Of a DNA stretch of 64,000 bases, positions 16,130 to 24,440 are shown piece after piece. The notes below the pieces were generated by a model. The model searched no databases. It was not told the DNA's origin and worked only from the letters and a program-made list of their open reading frames with translations. The stretch's first letter is position 1. Every line of letters starts with the position of its first letter. The translations under genes and the position numbers were made by a program. This DNA is from Candidatus Paceibacter sp. GTDB taxonomy: Bacteria; Patescibacteria; ABY1; S139-126. Location: contig DYGA01000005.1 of assembly GCA_020724865.1 (NCBI GenBank), positions 1 to 64,000 on the forward strand. The letters are read 5' to 3'.

Positions 16130-16780
16130 ATGTTGAATATTGTGATTATTGGACCACAAGGTTCAGGTAAAGGCACTCAAGCTAATTTGATTGCCGCTAA
16201 ATATAAAATTGCCAATATATCAACTGGGGAAATGTTTAGAGAAGCGGTCAAAAATCAAACTGATTTAGGCAAAGCAGTCAAAGCAATAATTGATCGTGGT
16301 GATTTAGTGCCTGATGATTTAACCAACGAGTTAGTAAAAGAGCGTCTCAGTAAAGATGATTGTCAATTTGGTTTTATTCTTGATGGTTATCCTAGAAATT
16401 TGTCTCAGGCCGAATATTTATTGACTCATCAAAAGATAACGCACGTTTTGGAAATTTGGATTTCAGATGAAGAAGCAATTAAACGTATCTCTGGTCGCCG
16501 AATTTGTAGTAATTGTGGCACCACCTATCATGTGTTATATAATCCTCCAAAACAGGAAAATATTTGCGATCGCTGCGGTGGTAAATTGACACAACGTGAT
16601 GATGATAATGAAAAATCAGTTAAACAAAGATTAAAAATTTATCATCAAGAAACCGAATCAATAATTAGTTTTTTTCAGAAAAAAAATTTACTTTATTGCA
16701 TCAATGGCGAACAACGTATTCCAGATGTTGCTCGTGATGTTTATTCGGTTTTAGATAAAAAAAATGATATTAAAGAATAA
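16130..16780 (+). CDS. adk: Adenylate kinase, zinc-binding LID type
   Basis: Catalyses ATP + AMP = 2 ADP. The 216-residue product has the P-loop GPQGSGKGTQ (residues 8-17), the AMP-binding STGEMFR and DGYPRN motifs, and a long LID. The LID contains CSNC...CDRC, the four-Cys zinc form typical of Gram-positive-like adenylate kinases. It overlaps map by 17 bases. The secY-adk-map order is ancestral, but infA, rpmJ and rpsM do not follow here. Confidence 0.97.
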   Translation: MLNIVIIGPQGSGKGTQANLIAAKYKIANISTGEMFREAVKNQTDLGKAVKAIIDRGDLVPDDLTNELVKERLSKDDCQFGFILDGYPRNLSQAEYLLTHQKITHVLEIWISDEEAIKRISGRRICSNCGTTYHVLYNPPKQENICDRCGGKLTQRDDDNEKSVKQRLKIYHQETESIISFFQKKNLLYCINGEQRIPDVARDVYSVLDKKNDIKE

Positions 16781-17513
16781 AACAGATTTGAAAAAACTCA
16801 AAGCTGGTGGGGCACTATTGGCTTCGGTTTTAAAAAAAGTCAGTACTAGCATTGAAATTGGTATAACCACTAAGGAACTTGATAATATTGCTCAAAAGTT
16901 GATAAAAGATTTTGGTGCCAAACCTTCATTTCTTGGTTTTGAAGGTTATCCAGCAGCACTTTGTACTTCAGTAAATGAGCAATTAGTTCATGGTATACCA
17001 AATAATTATCAACTAAAATCAGGAGATATTATTGGTATTGATTGCGGTGTGTGGTATGAGGGGTTTTGTACTGATATGGCTTTGACAGTTGGCGTTGGTA
17101 AAATAACTGAACAAGATGAAAAGTTAATTAAAGTAACCAAGCAGTCTTTAAACGAAGGTTTAAATACAATTAAAGCTGGTAGTAAAACCGGAGATTATGG
17201 TTATGCAGTACAAACATATGTTGAAAAAAATGGATTTTCAGTAATTAGGAGTTTAGTTGGTCATGGTGTTGGTTTAGCAGTTCATGAAGAACCGCGAGTT
17301 CCTAATTATGGAGAAGCTGGCAAAGGACAAATTTTTTCTGCCGGAATGGTTTTGGCTTTAGAGCCTATGGTTTCAATTGGTTCTTACCAAATAGAAACTT
17401 TGGCAGATGGTTGGACTATTGTTATGACTGATGGGGCAAATTCAGCTCATTTTGAACTGACCATAGTAGTTACGGAAGATGGTTATGATTTAATTACCCC
17501 CAAAATTTGGTGA
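16764..17513 (+). CDS. map: Methionine aminopeptidase, type I
   Basis: Removes the initiator Met from new proteins. The 249-residue product has the metal ligands of the pita-bread fold: Asp in GIDCGVWYEGFCTDMALT, His in GHGVG, Glu in LALEPMV and Glu in HFELTIVV. A conserved His is present in LVHGIP. The ATG lies inside the adk end, so the two are coupled. It ends with UGA. Confidence 0.97.
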   Translation: MILKNKTDLKKLKAGGALLASVLKKVSTSIEIGITTKELDNIAQKLIKDFGAKPSFLGFEGYPAALCTSVNEQLVHGIPNNYQLKSGDIIGIDCGVWYEGFCTDMALTVGVGKITEQDEKLIKVTKQSLNEGLNTIKAGSKTGDYGYAVQTYVEKNGFSVIRSLVGHGVGLAVHEEPRVPNYGEAGKGQIFSAGMVLALEPMVSIGSYQIETLADGWTIVMTDGANSAHFELTIVVTEDGYDLITPKIW

Positions 17514-17530
17514 TTTTAAAATATTTTTGT

Positions 17531-17908
17531 ATGAAAGCATTGGGTATAGATTATGGTGAAAAAAAAATTGGCTTAAGTATCTCGGCTGGAAGTATTGCTT
17601 TGCCTTGGAAAATATTGAATAATTTTAAGTCAAATAATGAAGTTATTGATGAAATAAAAAAAATAATAGATCAAGAAAAAATAGAAGTTATTGTCGTGGG
17701 CAAACCATTATCATTGCGCGGGACAAGGTCAAACCAAACTAAGGTGGTAAATGATTTTGTGGATTTTATTAAAAAAAATGTCAATCTACCAGTATATGAG
17801 ATTGATGAAAGGTTTTCTAGCCAAATGGCTCAAAAACAGTCAGGTGGTAGAAATGATGATGCCCAAGCAGCTGCTAATATTTTACAAACTTATTTAGATA
17901 AAATATAA
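17531..17908 (+). CDS. ruvX: RuvX/YqgF-family Holliday junction resolvase-like protein
   Basis: An RNase H-fold protein implicated in pre-16S rRNA processing and DNA resolution. The true start is MKALGIDYGEKKIGLS at 17531. An upstream TTG at 17507 would overlap the map stop. Active-site carboxylates are seen in GIDYGEKK, the Glu of EIDERFSS and the terminal NDDAQAAANIL. At 125 residues it is slightly shorter than typical (about 138). Confidence 0.92.
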   Translation: MKALGIDYGEKKIGLSISAGSIALPWKILNNFKSNNEVIDEIKKIIDQEKIEVIVVGKPLSLRGTRSNQTKVVNDFVDFIKKNVNLPVYEIDERFSSQMAQKQSGGRNDDAQAAANILQTYLDKI

Positions 17909-17916
17909 ATTAATTT

Positions 17917-19005
17917 ATGTGGCGGGGAACAGTTTGGTTTTACGTTTTACCATTTATCAGCGCTTTACTAATTATTCAACCCTTAGTATGGCTGGTGATT
18001 AGAATAGCTAGATATTATAAAATATTGGATTGGCCTGATAATAAACGTAAATTACATCAAAGACCAGTGCCTTTGTGGGGAGGTTTAGCTTTGGGCATTG
18101 GTTTTATTTTGTGTTTATTTTTGTTTTTTAAATTTGGTTTTTTGCTTGATGGCAGATTGAATATAAATTATATTCTAGCTTTAGCTTTGGCCAGCTTTTT
18201 GTTAGTATTAGGTGGAATTTTAGATGATAAATATCATCTTTCACCAGGTAAACAGTTTATCTGGCCGTTATTGGCAGTGGCAGTTATTGTGTTTAGTGGT
18301 ATTCAAGTACACTTTGTTACTAACCCCTTAGGGGGTATTTTACATTTAGATTTTTGGCAAATAAATTTAACCGGTTTTGTATTTTCGCCGCTGGCTTTAT
18401 TTATTTCCTTTTTTTGGTTGTTAGGTATGATATATACCACAAAATTTTTAGATGGTTTGGATGGTTTAGTTTCAGGTATGACTGGTTTAGGAGCAATTTT
18501 TATTTTTTTTGTATCTTTAGCTTGGGATATACCTAATTCTGGAACTTCAGTATTAGCTTTGATTGTAGCTGGTTTAATGTTTGGTTTTTTAATTTGGAAT
18601 TTTTTTCCGGCTAAGATATTTCTTGGTGAAGCTGGATCAACTTTGGCCGGTTTATGGTTAGGAGTATTGGCCATAATCTCCGGTGGTAAAATTGCTACTG
18701 CTCTATTGGTGATGGGATTGCCAATTTTAGATGTTGTTTGGGTAATAGTCCGTCGCATTTTTTGGGACAGGACTTCACCAACCACGGCAGATCGAAAACA
18801 CCTTCATTTTCGTTTATTGGATGTAGGTTTTTCTCATCGGCAGGCAGTTTTGTTTTTATATTTACTGGCTACTTTATTTGGCTCAGTGGCATTATTTCAA
18901 AACTCTAAAGGAAAATTGATTCTTTTTTTAGTTTTATTGGTTGTAATGGTGATTATTGGTTCAATATTAGTTTTAGTTTATAAGAAAAAAAATGTTAAAA
19001 AATAA
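17917..19005 (+). CDS. Undecaprenyl-phosphate sugar-1-phosphate transferase (WecA/TagO/MraY family)
   Basis: Transfers a UDP-sugar phosphate to undecaprenyl phosphate in envelope glycan synthesis. The 362-residue protein has about ten membrane helices. Family motifs are GGILDDKYHLSPGKQ (DD at 103-104), KFLDGLDGLVSG (about 176) and the HLHFRLL loop (about 295-301). At the position where the family has F-x-G-D, an Asp proposed as catalytic in MraY, this protein reads IFLGEAGS, so Asp is replaced by Glu238. WecA/TagO-like is more likely than MraY because the Lys/His loop is of the WecA kind. Confidence 0.85.
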   Translation: MWRGTVWFYVLPFISALLIIQPLVWLVIRIARYYKILDWPDNKRKLHQRPVPLWGGLALGIGFILCLFLFFKFGFLLDGRLNINYILALALASFLLVLGGILDDKYHLSPGKQFIWPLLAVAVIVFSGIQVHFVTNPLGGILHLDFWQINLTGFVFSPLALFISFFWLLGMIYTTKFLDGLDGLVSGMTGLGAIFIFFVSLAWDIPNSGTSVLALIVAGLMFGFLIWNFFPAKIFLGEAGSTLAGLWLGVLAIISGGKIATALLVMGLPILDVVWVIVRRIFWDRTSPTTADRKHLHFRLLDVGFSHRQAVLFLYLLATLFGSVALFQNSKGKLILFLVLLVVMVIIGSILVLVYKKKNVKK

Positions 19006-19474
19006 GTTAATTTTTTTGATAATTTTTGCTAGTTTGGTATTTTTTTTAACTGGTTGTTTTACTTTTACCTCAGTGCAACTTAAGCAAATTGCCGAAAATA
19101 AAAATGAAAAAATATCAGCCATAGAAATTAATGGACAAATTATTAAGTTAGAATTAGCGGAATCTGTAAGTCAACAGATCAAGGGATTATCGGGTCGTGA
19201 TTTTTTATTTCCTGACCAAGGCATGTTATTTGTTTATAGTGATTATCAATTGCCGGGTTTTTGGATGAAGGGTATGTTATTTCCCTTGGATATTATTTGG
19301 TTGCGAGATAATAAAATTGTGGGTTGGGAAAAAAATATTCCGATTGCTACTTCTACCAATTTACAAATTTATTATCCCCCTGAACCAGTTAATTATGTAT
19401 TAGAGGTGGTTGCTGGTACGGTTGATAATTTAGATATCAAAGTAGGTGAAGAGGTTGTCTATAGAGTTGACTAG
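18992..19474 (+). CDS. DUF192-family lipoprotein
   Basis: A 160-residue protein with a lipoprotein signal peptide (hydrophobic stretch 6-20, lipobox LTGC at about 19-22) and a DUF192 domain (QIKGLSGRDFL, QGMLFVY, FWMKGMLFPLDIIWL, Y-x-LEV). DUF192 proteins are small beta-rich exported proteins of unclear function. The start overlaps the preceding transferase by 14 bases. Confidence 0.85.
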   Translation: MLKNKLIFLIIFASLVFFLTGCFTFTSVQLKQIAENKNEKISAIEINGQIIKLELAESVSQQIKGLSGRDFLFPDQGMLFVYSDYQLPGFWMKGMLFPLDIIWLRDNKIVGWEKNIPIATSTNLQIYYPPEPVNYVLEVVAGTVDNLDIKVGEEVVYRVD

Positions 19475-19527
19475 AAAATTTAATTAAGTTAGAATGTCTA
19501 TACTAATTATCAATTAATAAAATATCT

Positions 19528-19842
19528 ATGAATTTAGCAGTTATAAAAACCGGTGGTAAACAATATGTTGTTACTGCGGGACAAAAATTGAAAGTAGAAA
19601 AATTGCCAGCAGCAGAAAAAGATAAAATTGATTTTACTGAAGTTTTATTAGTGGCTGATGATAAAAATGTAAAAATTGGTCAGCCGTTTTTAACTGGTAC
19701 AAAGGTTACTGCTACTGTTTTAACTCATGGTAAATCTAAAAAAGTTACAGGTTATCATTATAAACCTAAGACCAGAAATAAGAAAAAATTTGGTCACCGT
19801 CAGCCATTTTCTGAAGTAGAAATTCTTAAAATCACTGCTTAG
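19528..19842 (+). CDS. rplU: 50S ribosomal protein L21
   Basis: L21 binds 23S rRNA domain I. The 104-residue product has AVIKTGGKQYVVTAGQKLKV and the C-terminal signature HYKPKTRNKKKFGHRQPF. The usual partner rpmA (L27) does not follow. A terminator closes the unit immediately, so L27 must be elsewhere. Confidence 0.96.
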   Translation: MNLAVIKTGGKQYVVTAGQKLKVEKLPAAEKDKIDFTEVLLVADDKNVKIGQPFLTGTKVTATVLTHGKSKKVTGYHYKPKTRNKKKFGHRQPFSEVEILKITA

Positions 19843-19862
19843 TTTTTGTCTATTAACAAAAC

Positions 19863-19886
19863 ACCGGGCGTATCGCCCGGTTTTAT
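19863..19886 (+). terminator. Terminator after rplU
   Basis: ACCGGGCG (19863-19870) pairs with CGCCCGGT (19874-19881) around a 3-base loop and is followed by T-rich sequence. Confidence 0.88.
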
Positions 19887-19940
19887 ATTGAGTTAATTAT
19901 CAGATATTCCAAAGTATTGAAGATATATTTAAAGCTTATA

Positions 19941-20549
19941 CTATTTAATTTTTTGTCTATTGTCTAAAGCTTCAGTCAGGGTGATGTCATCAGTATATTC
20001 TAAATCAGCTCCTATTGGCAGACCACGGGCCAGTTTGGTTAGAGTAATATTTAGTGGTGATAATATCTTTTTTAAATACAGAGCAGTTGTTTCTCCACTC
20101 ATGTCGGGGTTAAAGGCCAAAATTATTTCGTTGAATTTTGGTTTAGCCGAATTGATTCTGTTTATGAGCTGAGGAATTTTAATTTCTTCGGGACCTTGAT
20201 TTTTAATTGGCTCCAAGCAACCGTCAAGGATAAAATATAACCCGTGATAATGTCCAGTTTTTTCAATAGCTTGCAGTTCAGAGTGACCACTAACAATACA
20301 TAAAATATTTTTATCTCTATTTTTCCCTTGGCAAATAGAACAAGGTGATTTTTCTGTGAAGTTACGACACAATTCACAGCGAGTTAGTTGAGCATTTAAG
20401 TTTATCAGGTCTTGACTTAAAGTTTTTAAAAGATTGTCCGGTTGTTGCAGGAGATATAAAACAATTCTTTCAGCGGTGCGTGGGCCAACTGAGGGCAATT
20501 TGGCAAAGGTATTGATAATTTTTTGAATTATTTCCGGATAACCAGACAT
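19941..20549 (-). CDS. recR: Recombination mediator protein RecR
   Basis: RecR acts with RecO and RecF to load RecA on gapped DNA. The 202-residue product has a helix-hairpin-helix (LPSVGPRTAERIVLYLL), a four-Cys zinc finger (CELC...CSIC, about residues 57-72), and a Toprim domain with Glu in GHSELQAIE and D-x-S in NPDMSGETTALYL. It lies three bases behind ybaB in a dnaB-ybaB-recR unit; ybaB-recR is a common pair. Confidence 0.96.
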   Translation of the reverse strand: MSGYPEIIQKIINTFAKLPSVGPRTAERIVLYLLQQPDNLLKTLSQDLINLNAQLTRCELCRNFTEKSPCSICQGKNRDKNILCIVSGHSELQAIEKTGHYHGLYFILDGCLEPIKNQGPEEIKIPQLINRINSAKPKFNEIILAFNPDMSGETTALYLKKILSPLNITLTKLARGLPIGADLEYTDDITLTEALDNRQKIK

Positions 20550-20552
20550 AGT

Positions 20553-20849
20553 TTATTTGAGATTGGGTAGAGTGTAACCAGAATCTTTTATTTTTTTTGC
20601 CATAACTCGATGAATTTTTTTTATCAAATCTTCATGAGCTTTGATAATATTTTTTTCCAATTGTTGTTTTTTATCACGACTTAAAAGTTCAGGATCAATT
20701 TCACAGGCAGTTAGATTTTGATTTCCATCCATACGTAAAGTCACGCCGTTATAAGTAACCTCTTCACTTTCCTGACTGAGGGTTTTTTGCATTGCTTTGG
20801 CTTGATTACGCAATTCTTTTATTTGATTGAGTTTGGAAAACATTGACAT
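20553..20849 (-). CDS. ybaB: YbaB/EbfC nucleoid-associated protein
   Basis: A 98-residue dimeric DNA-binding protein. It has the helix KLNQIKELRNQAKAMQKTL, the central beta hairpin VTLRMDGNQNLTACEIDPEL and a C-terminal helix, full family length. It begins MSMFSKL; the internal ATG two codons later is an alternative start. It sits immediately before recR. Confidence 0.93.
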   Translation of the reverse strand: MSMFSKLNQIKELRNQAKAMQKTLSQESEEVTYNGVTLRMDGNQNLTACEIDPELLSRDKKQQLEKNIIKAHEDLIKKIHRVMAKKIKDSGYTLPNLK

Positions 20850-20893
20850 ATAAATTTCGAATAATAATAAATTGAAAATAAAAAATTATTTTT

Positions 20894-22267
20894 TTATTCA
20901 AATTCTGGTTGAGGTGTATCGGAACGGGCTTTATTTTCAAATCTGACTTTATCTTCATTGAAAATTAATTCCAACCAGCCAGTCGGACCATTGCGATGTT
21001 TGGCAATTATTATTTCAGCTATATTTCTTTTGTCAGGATCAGTTTCTTCTCGTTTGTACATATATTCACGATAAATAAATAATACCACATCAGCGTCTTG
21101 TTCTATAGAGCCAGATTCACGCAAGTGGGCTAGTTTTGGTTTTGGCGGACGTTCCATTTCTACCGCTCGAGATAACTGTGACAGAGCCAGGACTGGCACA
21201 TTTAATTCACGAGCTAGAGCTTTTAGAGCGCGAGAAATTTCGCTTACCTCTTGCACGCGATTGTCAGAATTTTTACTTCGTCCCTCCATAAGTTGCAAAT
21301 AGTCAATCATGATTAATTCTAACCCATGTTCAGCTTTCAATCTTCTGGCTTTTGTCCTTAGTTCCATAATATTGGCCGTAGCACTATCGTCAATAAATAT
21401 CGGCGCTTCTGATAGTACGGACATAGCATGACCAATTCTTGGGAAATCATCATCTTCTTCGCGGTCAGACAATCGACCAGTGCGCATACGCCATAAATCA
21501 ACTCCAGCTTCGGCGCAGAGCATACGATCCACCAGCTGTTCTTTGCTCATTTCCAAAGAAAATATACCTACCGGATGTCCGGCTTTGCCGATTTGTCGGG
21601 CGATATCTAAAGCCAAAGTGGTTTTACCCATTGACGGTCTGGCAGCTAAAATAATTAGATCTGATTTTTGCAAACCAGCTAGCTTGTTATCTAAATCATA
21701 AAAACCAGTAGGCAATCCTCTAATGCGCCCACCTTCTCGATGCATTTCGTCTATACGTTCAAAAGTTTCATCCAAGATAGATCTGACGGGAATGAAATTT
21801 TGTTTTAAATGTTTTTGTGAAATTTGAAATATTTTTTGTTCCGCCTCATCCAGTAAAGCATCAACTTTTTCTTCTTCGCTAAAGCCTAGGGCGGTGATTT
21901 CTTGAGCAGCTCTGATTAGTTTTCGTAATGCAGCTTTTTTTTGTACGATTTGGGCATAAGATAAGATGTTACTGGAGGTCACTACCGAATTGGTAAGTTC
22001 AGCTAGGTAAGCCCGTCCGCCAATCTTATCCAAAATTTGCTTTTCTTGTAGACGATTTGTTAGGCTAAGTAAGTCAATTGGTTCCCGCTCGCTATAAAGT
22101 TCAAGCATTGTTTCAAATATTTGTTGGTGAGCTTCTTTATAGAAATCATCACTAGATAAAAAATCAGCGATTTTGGCAATTGCTTCTTGATCAATTAATA
22201 TAGATCCCAAAACATTAGTTTCCGCTTCTAGATTTTGGGGTGGTAATTTATTTAGTTCATCTGACAT
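20894..22267 (-). CDS. dnaB: Replicative DNA helicase DnaB
   Basis: The hexameric 5'-3' replicative helicase. The 457-residue product has the N-terminal collar domain (LPPQNLEAETNVLGSIL) and a RecA-like C-terminal domain with Walker A ARPSMGKTTLALD, Walker B LIMIDYLQLM and the H4 region LSQLSRAVEMERP. The Arg finger region DADVVLFIYREYMY is conserved. It heads the minus-strand unit and is divergent from the transglycosylase gene. Confidence 0.97.
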   Translation of the reverse strand: MSDELNKLPPQNLEAETNVLGSILIDQEAIAKIADFLSSDDFYKEAHQQIFETMLELYSEREPIDLLSLTNRLQEKQILDKIGGRAYLAELTNSVVTSSNILSYAQIVQKKAALRKLIRAAQEITALGFSEEEKVDALLDEAEQKIFQISQKHLKQNFIPVRSILDETFERIDEMHREGGRIRGLPTGFYDLDNKLAGLQKSDLIILAARPSMGKTTLALDIARQIGKAGHPVGIFSLEMSKEQLVDRMLCAEAGVDLWRMRTGRLSDREEDDDFPRIGHAMSVLSEAPIFIDDSATANIMELRTKARRLKAEHGLELIMIDYLQLMEGRSKNSDNRVQEVSEISRALKALARELNVPVLALSQLSRAVEMERPPKPKLAHLRESGSIEQDADVVLFIYREYMYKREETDPDKRNIAEIIIAKHRNGPTGWLELIFNEDKVRFENKARSDTPQPEFE

Positions 22268-22331
22268 AGTAGTGTTATCTTACTGGAAAGAAATCAATTT
22301 TTCAAGCTCTTATTTTACATAGGAAATCCAC

Positions 22332-22359
22332 TTGTCATTCACATTTTTAATGTTAATAT
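22332..22359 (+). promoter_or_regulatory. Promoter of the transglycosylase gene
   Basis: TTGTCA (22332-22337), 16 bases, then TAATAT (22354-22359) preceded by TGT (extended -10). The gene's AAAGGAG Shine-Dalgarno lies at about 22391-22397. Confidence 0.6.
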
Positions 22360-22403
22360 AAATATAAAAGAACTTTAAAAATCAATAAAAAAAGGAGTAA
22401 AAA

Positions 22404-23444
22404 ATGAAAAAGTCATTTTTATTTATTCGTAGTTGGTTATTGATATTGACTGTGTGTATTGTCGGTCAGGGTATTTATATTTATCATTTACAAACAACTA
22501 ACCAAAAATTAGAAGTAGCAAACGCCGAGCAATTGCAGTTTGTCAGCAGTATGATTGATACCTTGTGGTCTGACTTTTATATGCAAAATATTAATATCCC
22601 TGAAAAAATTGTTTTTGCTGGTAAAGATATTTATTTAGACCAAGTAATACGTGAAGAATTGTGGCAACGTGTCGTCCGTTTCCAAAGTGAACATTGGCGT
22701 TGGCCAATTTTAAATTATCGTCTAGATAAGTATTCATACGTTTTGGATACCTTGCGTTCCTTACAGGCTCCCGAAGATTTAAAATATGTGGCTATCCAAG
22801 AAAGTTTTTTAAATCCCAAAGCAGTGTCCTGGGCTAAAGCATCGGGCTTTTGGCAATTTATGCCCCCGACTGGTAAAGCTTATAACCTAAAAATAAATTA
22901 TTATATTGATCAGCGTTTTGATCCAGTTGAGGCAACCATTGCCGCGGTTCAGCATTTTAATGATTTATTGACAGTTTTTAGTGGTAACTGGGCTTTATCT
23001 GCAGCTGCTTATAATACGGGTGAACAAAGAGTGTTACGCAGTATGAGAATACAAGGAACTGATAATTATTTTGATTTAAATTTACCAAGAGAAACAACTG
23101 AATATTTTATTAATATTTTGGCTTGGAAAATAATTATTGAAAGAGAGGATAATTTTATCCGACGTTTTCAACCACAAGTTGAATTTTCTTTACCAACTGT
23201 AGAAGTTAGATTGACCTTACAACGGCCGCTAAGAGCTAAAGATATTTTGCCAGTGTTTAATAATAGTTATCGAGTTTGGCGAATGCTCAATCCTATCTAC
23301 ATTAGAGATGAGGTGCCCAAAGGTACGCATTTGCTAAAAATCCCTAAAGAAAATCTAACGTTATTCAATCAGATAATTAATAAAAAAAGAGCCATTTATA
23401 TGGTGATTGATAATACAAAAAAAGATCTAAATTTAGGTGGTTAA
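22404..23444 (+). CDS. Membrane-anchored lytic murein transglycosylase (MltD/Slt-like)
   Basis: Cleaves peptidoglycan glycan strands. The 346-residue protein has an N-terminal membrane anchor (about residues 11-30). Its SLT domain carries the catalytic Glu in VAIQESFLNPKAVS, the SGFWQFMP motif and SAAAYNTGEQRV (about 120-215). The C-terminal 100 residues resemble the MltD linker (LNPIYIRDEVPKGTHLLKIP) but contain no clear LysM. The strong AAAGGAG Shine-Dalgarno contrasts with the ribosomal genes. It is monocistronic. Confidence 0.9.
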   Translation: MKKSFLFIRSWLLILTVCIVGQGIYIYHLQTTNQKLEVANAEQLQFVSSMIDTLWSDFYMQNINIPEKIVFAGKDIYLDQVIREELWQRVVRFQSEHWRWPILNYRLDKYSYVLDTLRSLQAPEDLKYVAIQESFLNPKAVSWAKASGFWQFMPPTGKAYNLKINYYIDQRFDPVEATIAAVQHFNDLLTVFSGNWALSAAAYNTGEQRVLRSMRIQGTDNYFDLNLPRETTEYFINILAWKIIIEREDNFIRRFQPQVEFSLPTVEVRLTLQRPLRAKDILPVFNNSYRVWRMLNPIYIRDEVPKGTHLLKIPKENLTLFNQIINKKRAIYMVIDNTKKDLNLGG

Positions 23445-23460
23445 TAAAAATTAATTTATA

Positions 23461-23489
23461 AAACCCAAGCGCAGATGTCTTGGGTTTTT
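23461..23489 (+). terminator. Terminator after the transglycosylase gene
   Basis: AAACCCAAG (23461-23469) pairs with CTTGGGTTT (23479-23487), followed by TTCTC. Confidence 0.82.
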
Positions 23490-23539
23490 CTCTTGCCAAA
23501 ATTATCTAAGTTTGATATATTAGGTTTTGTTATTTAGAA

Positions 23540-23575
23540 AGTTAGGATATAGGATAAAGGAGTTAGGATTTAGTA
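23540..23575. repeat. TTAGGAT-type dispersed spacer repeat
   Basis: GTTAGGATATAGGATAAAGG continues into a further GTTAGGATTTAG. The same element, in the opposite orientation (ATCCTAA units), occurs at 52306-52337 and 63636-63671. Confidence 0.6.
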
Positions 23576-23624
23576 TTATTAAAATTAGTAATTAATAATT
23601 AGATATTAGTAATTTACATTGTAT

Positions 23625-23700
23625 GGGTCGTTAGCTCAGTTGGTAGAGCGCCAGGCTTTTAACCTGGGCGTCACAGGTTCGAATCCTGTACGACCCACCA
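23625..23700 (+). tRNA. tRNA-Lys (anticodon UUU)
   Basis: Acceptor GGGTCGT/ACGACCC, D-arm GCTCAGTTGGTAGAGC, anticodon stem CCAGG/CCTGG with loop CTTTTAA (anticodon TTT), and T-arm CAGGTTCGAATCCTG. The 3' CCA is encoded. 76 nt. Confidence 0.97.
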
Positions 23701-23731
23701 GAAATTACTTTCGAAAATTTATCAATTTTTT

Positions 23732-23758
23732 ATGGGCGGCACGTAGTGCCGCCCATTT
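23732..23758 (+). terminator. Terminator after tRNA-Lys
   Basis: ATGGGCGGCAC (23732-23742) pairs perfectly with GTGCCGCCCAT (23746-23756), followed by TTATTTTG. Confidence 0.88.
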
Positions 23759-23809
23759 ATTTTGTATTAATCATTTGTTCTCAAAAAAATAAAATTTTTT
23801 ACTGGTTTC

Positions 23810-23906
23810 TGCTTTGAACGAGCAGGGCGGCGGGGCTACACTTCGGCTCGAGTGCGGCGGAAGGGGGGGGGGGGGGGGGAGGAATTCCGACGTGTTAGGA
23901 CGGCTA
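23810..23906. other. GC-rich island with a 17-G homopolymer; no gene
   Basis: A roughly 90-base GC-rich patch in an otherwise AT-rich spacer contains 17 consecutive G (23863-23879), followed by AGGAATTCC and preceded by GGCTCGAGTGCGGCGG. The minus frame across it (23771-23959) reads as Pro-rich and is not a credible protein. The rest of the 23701-24039 spacer holds only the tRNA terminator. It may be an assembly or sequencing artefact, or a real slippage-prone tract. Confidence 0.6.
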
Positions 23907-24039
23907 GTTTTGTTCAGGAATTTAGGATAAAATGAGTTCAAATGGTATTGTAAAGACACACTAAAATTTTACTTGTAAATTTATTGATTTTTCGTGTTAG
24001 TAGTTGAAATATTAATTTAATTTTTAAAAAGAGCAATTT

Positions 24040-24198
24040 ATGAAAGACAATAGCCAAAAATTATATGAATGCCCTGAATGTCATTTGAAATATAAAGATA
24101 AAGAGTGGGCGGAAAAATGCGAAATATGGTGCCGCAAAAATCACAGTTGTAATTTGGAAATTACCGCTCAAGCCGAAAAGTCAGGAGAAGATGGTTAA
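24040..24198 (+). CDS. Small Cys-rich protein, likely metal-binding
   Basis: A 52-residue ORF starting MKDNSQKLYECPECHLKYKD. It contains a C-P-E-C knuckle at residues 11-14, then C28-x2-W-C31 (KCEIWC) and C37 (HSCNLEI), suggesting a zinc or thiol site. The composition is clearly protein-like. A Shine-Dalgarno-like AGAG is weak. Its own terminator follows at 24327. It resembles small conserved Cys-rich proteins of unknown role seen in other Patescibacteria (from memory, not checked). Confidence 0.75.
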   Translation: MKDNSQKLYECPECHLKYKDKEWAEKCEIWCRKNHSCNLEITAQAEKSGEDG

Positions 24199-24326
24199 AA
24201 TCATGACACAACAATAATTTGTTATATACTGCAAATTTTCCAAGAAATTTTAGCAGAGACAGTGATTTTTGACGGATAATTATTTTTTTAAATTATATTA
24301 TTGTGTCCAATAAATAAACCACAAAT

Positions 24327-24351
24327 ACACCTTATTTATCAGGTGTTTTTT
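24327..24351 (+). terminator. Terminator between the Cys-rich gene and nhaD
   Basis: ACACCT (24327-24332) pairs with AGGTGT (24341-24346), followed by T-rich sequence. Confidence 0.7.
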
Positions 24352-24352
24352 A

Positions 24353-24380
24353 TTGACAAAATTAATTATTTTGTTAGCAT
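24353..24380 (+). promoter_or_regulatory. Promoter of the NhaD-type antiporter
   Basis: Perfect TTGACA (24353-24358), 16 bases, then TAGCAT (24375-24380) with TG two bases upstream (extended -10). It immediately follows the terminator. The expected 5' leader is about 55 nt. Confidence 0.65.
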
Positions 24381-24440
24381 AAGTAAATTGCGATCTTTAA
24401 TAATTAACAAATATCATTCATAAATTTATGGAGGTCACTC

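Noticed and set aside
18303..18785. 160-aa minus-strand frame opposite the sugar-phosphate transferase
   Set aside because: It is a composition-driven shadow of a clearly conserved membrane protein gene, with Pro/Lys/Ile-rich low-complexity content and no family resemblance.
23771..23959. 62-aa minus-strand Pro-rich frame
   Set aside because: It exists only because of the 17-G run and has no conserved features.
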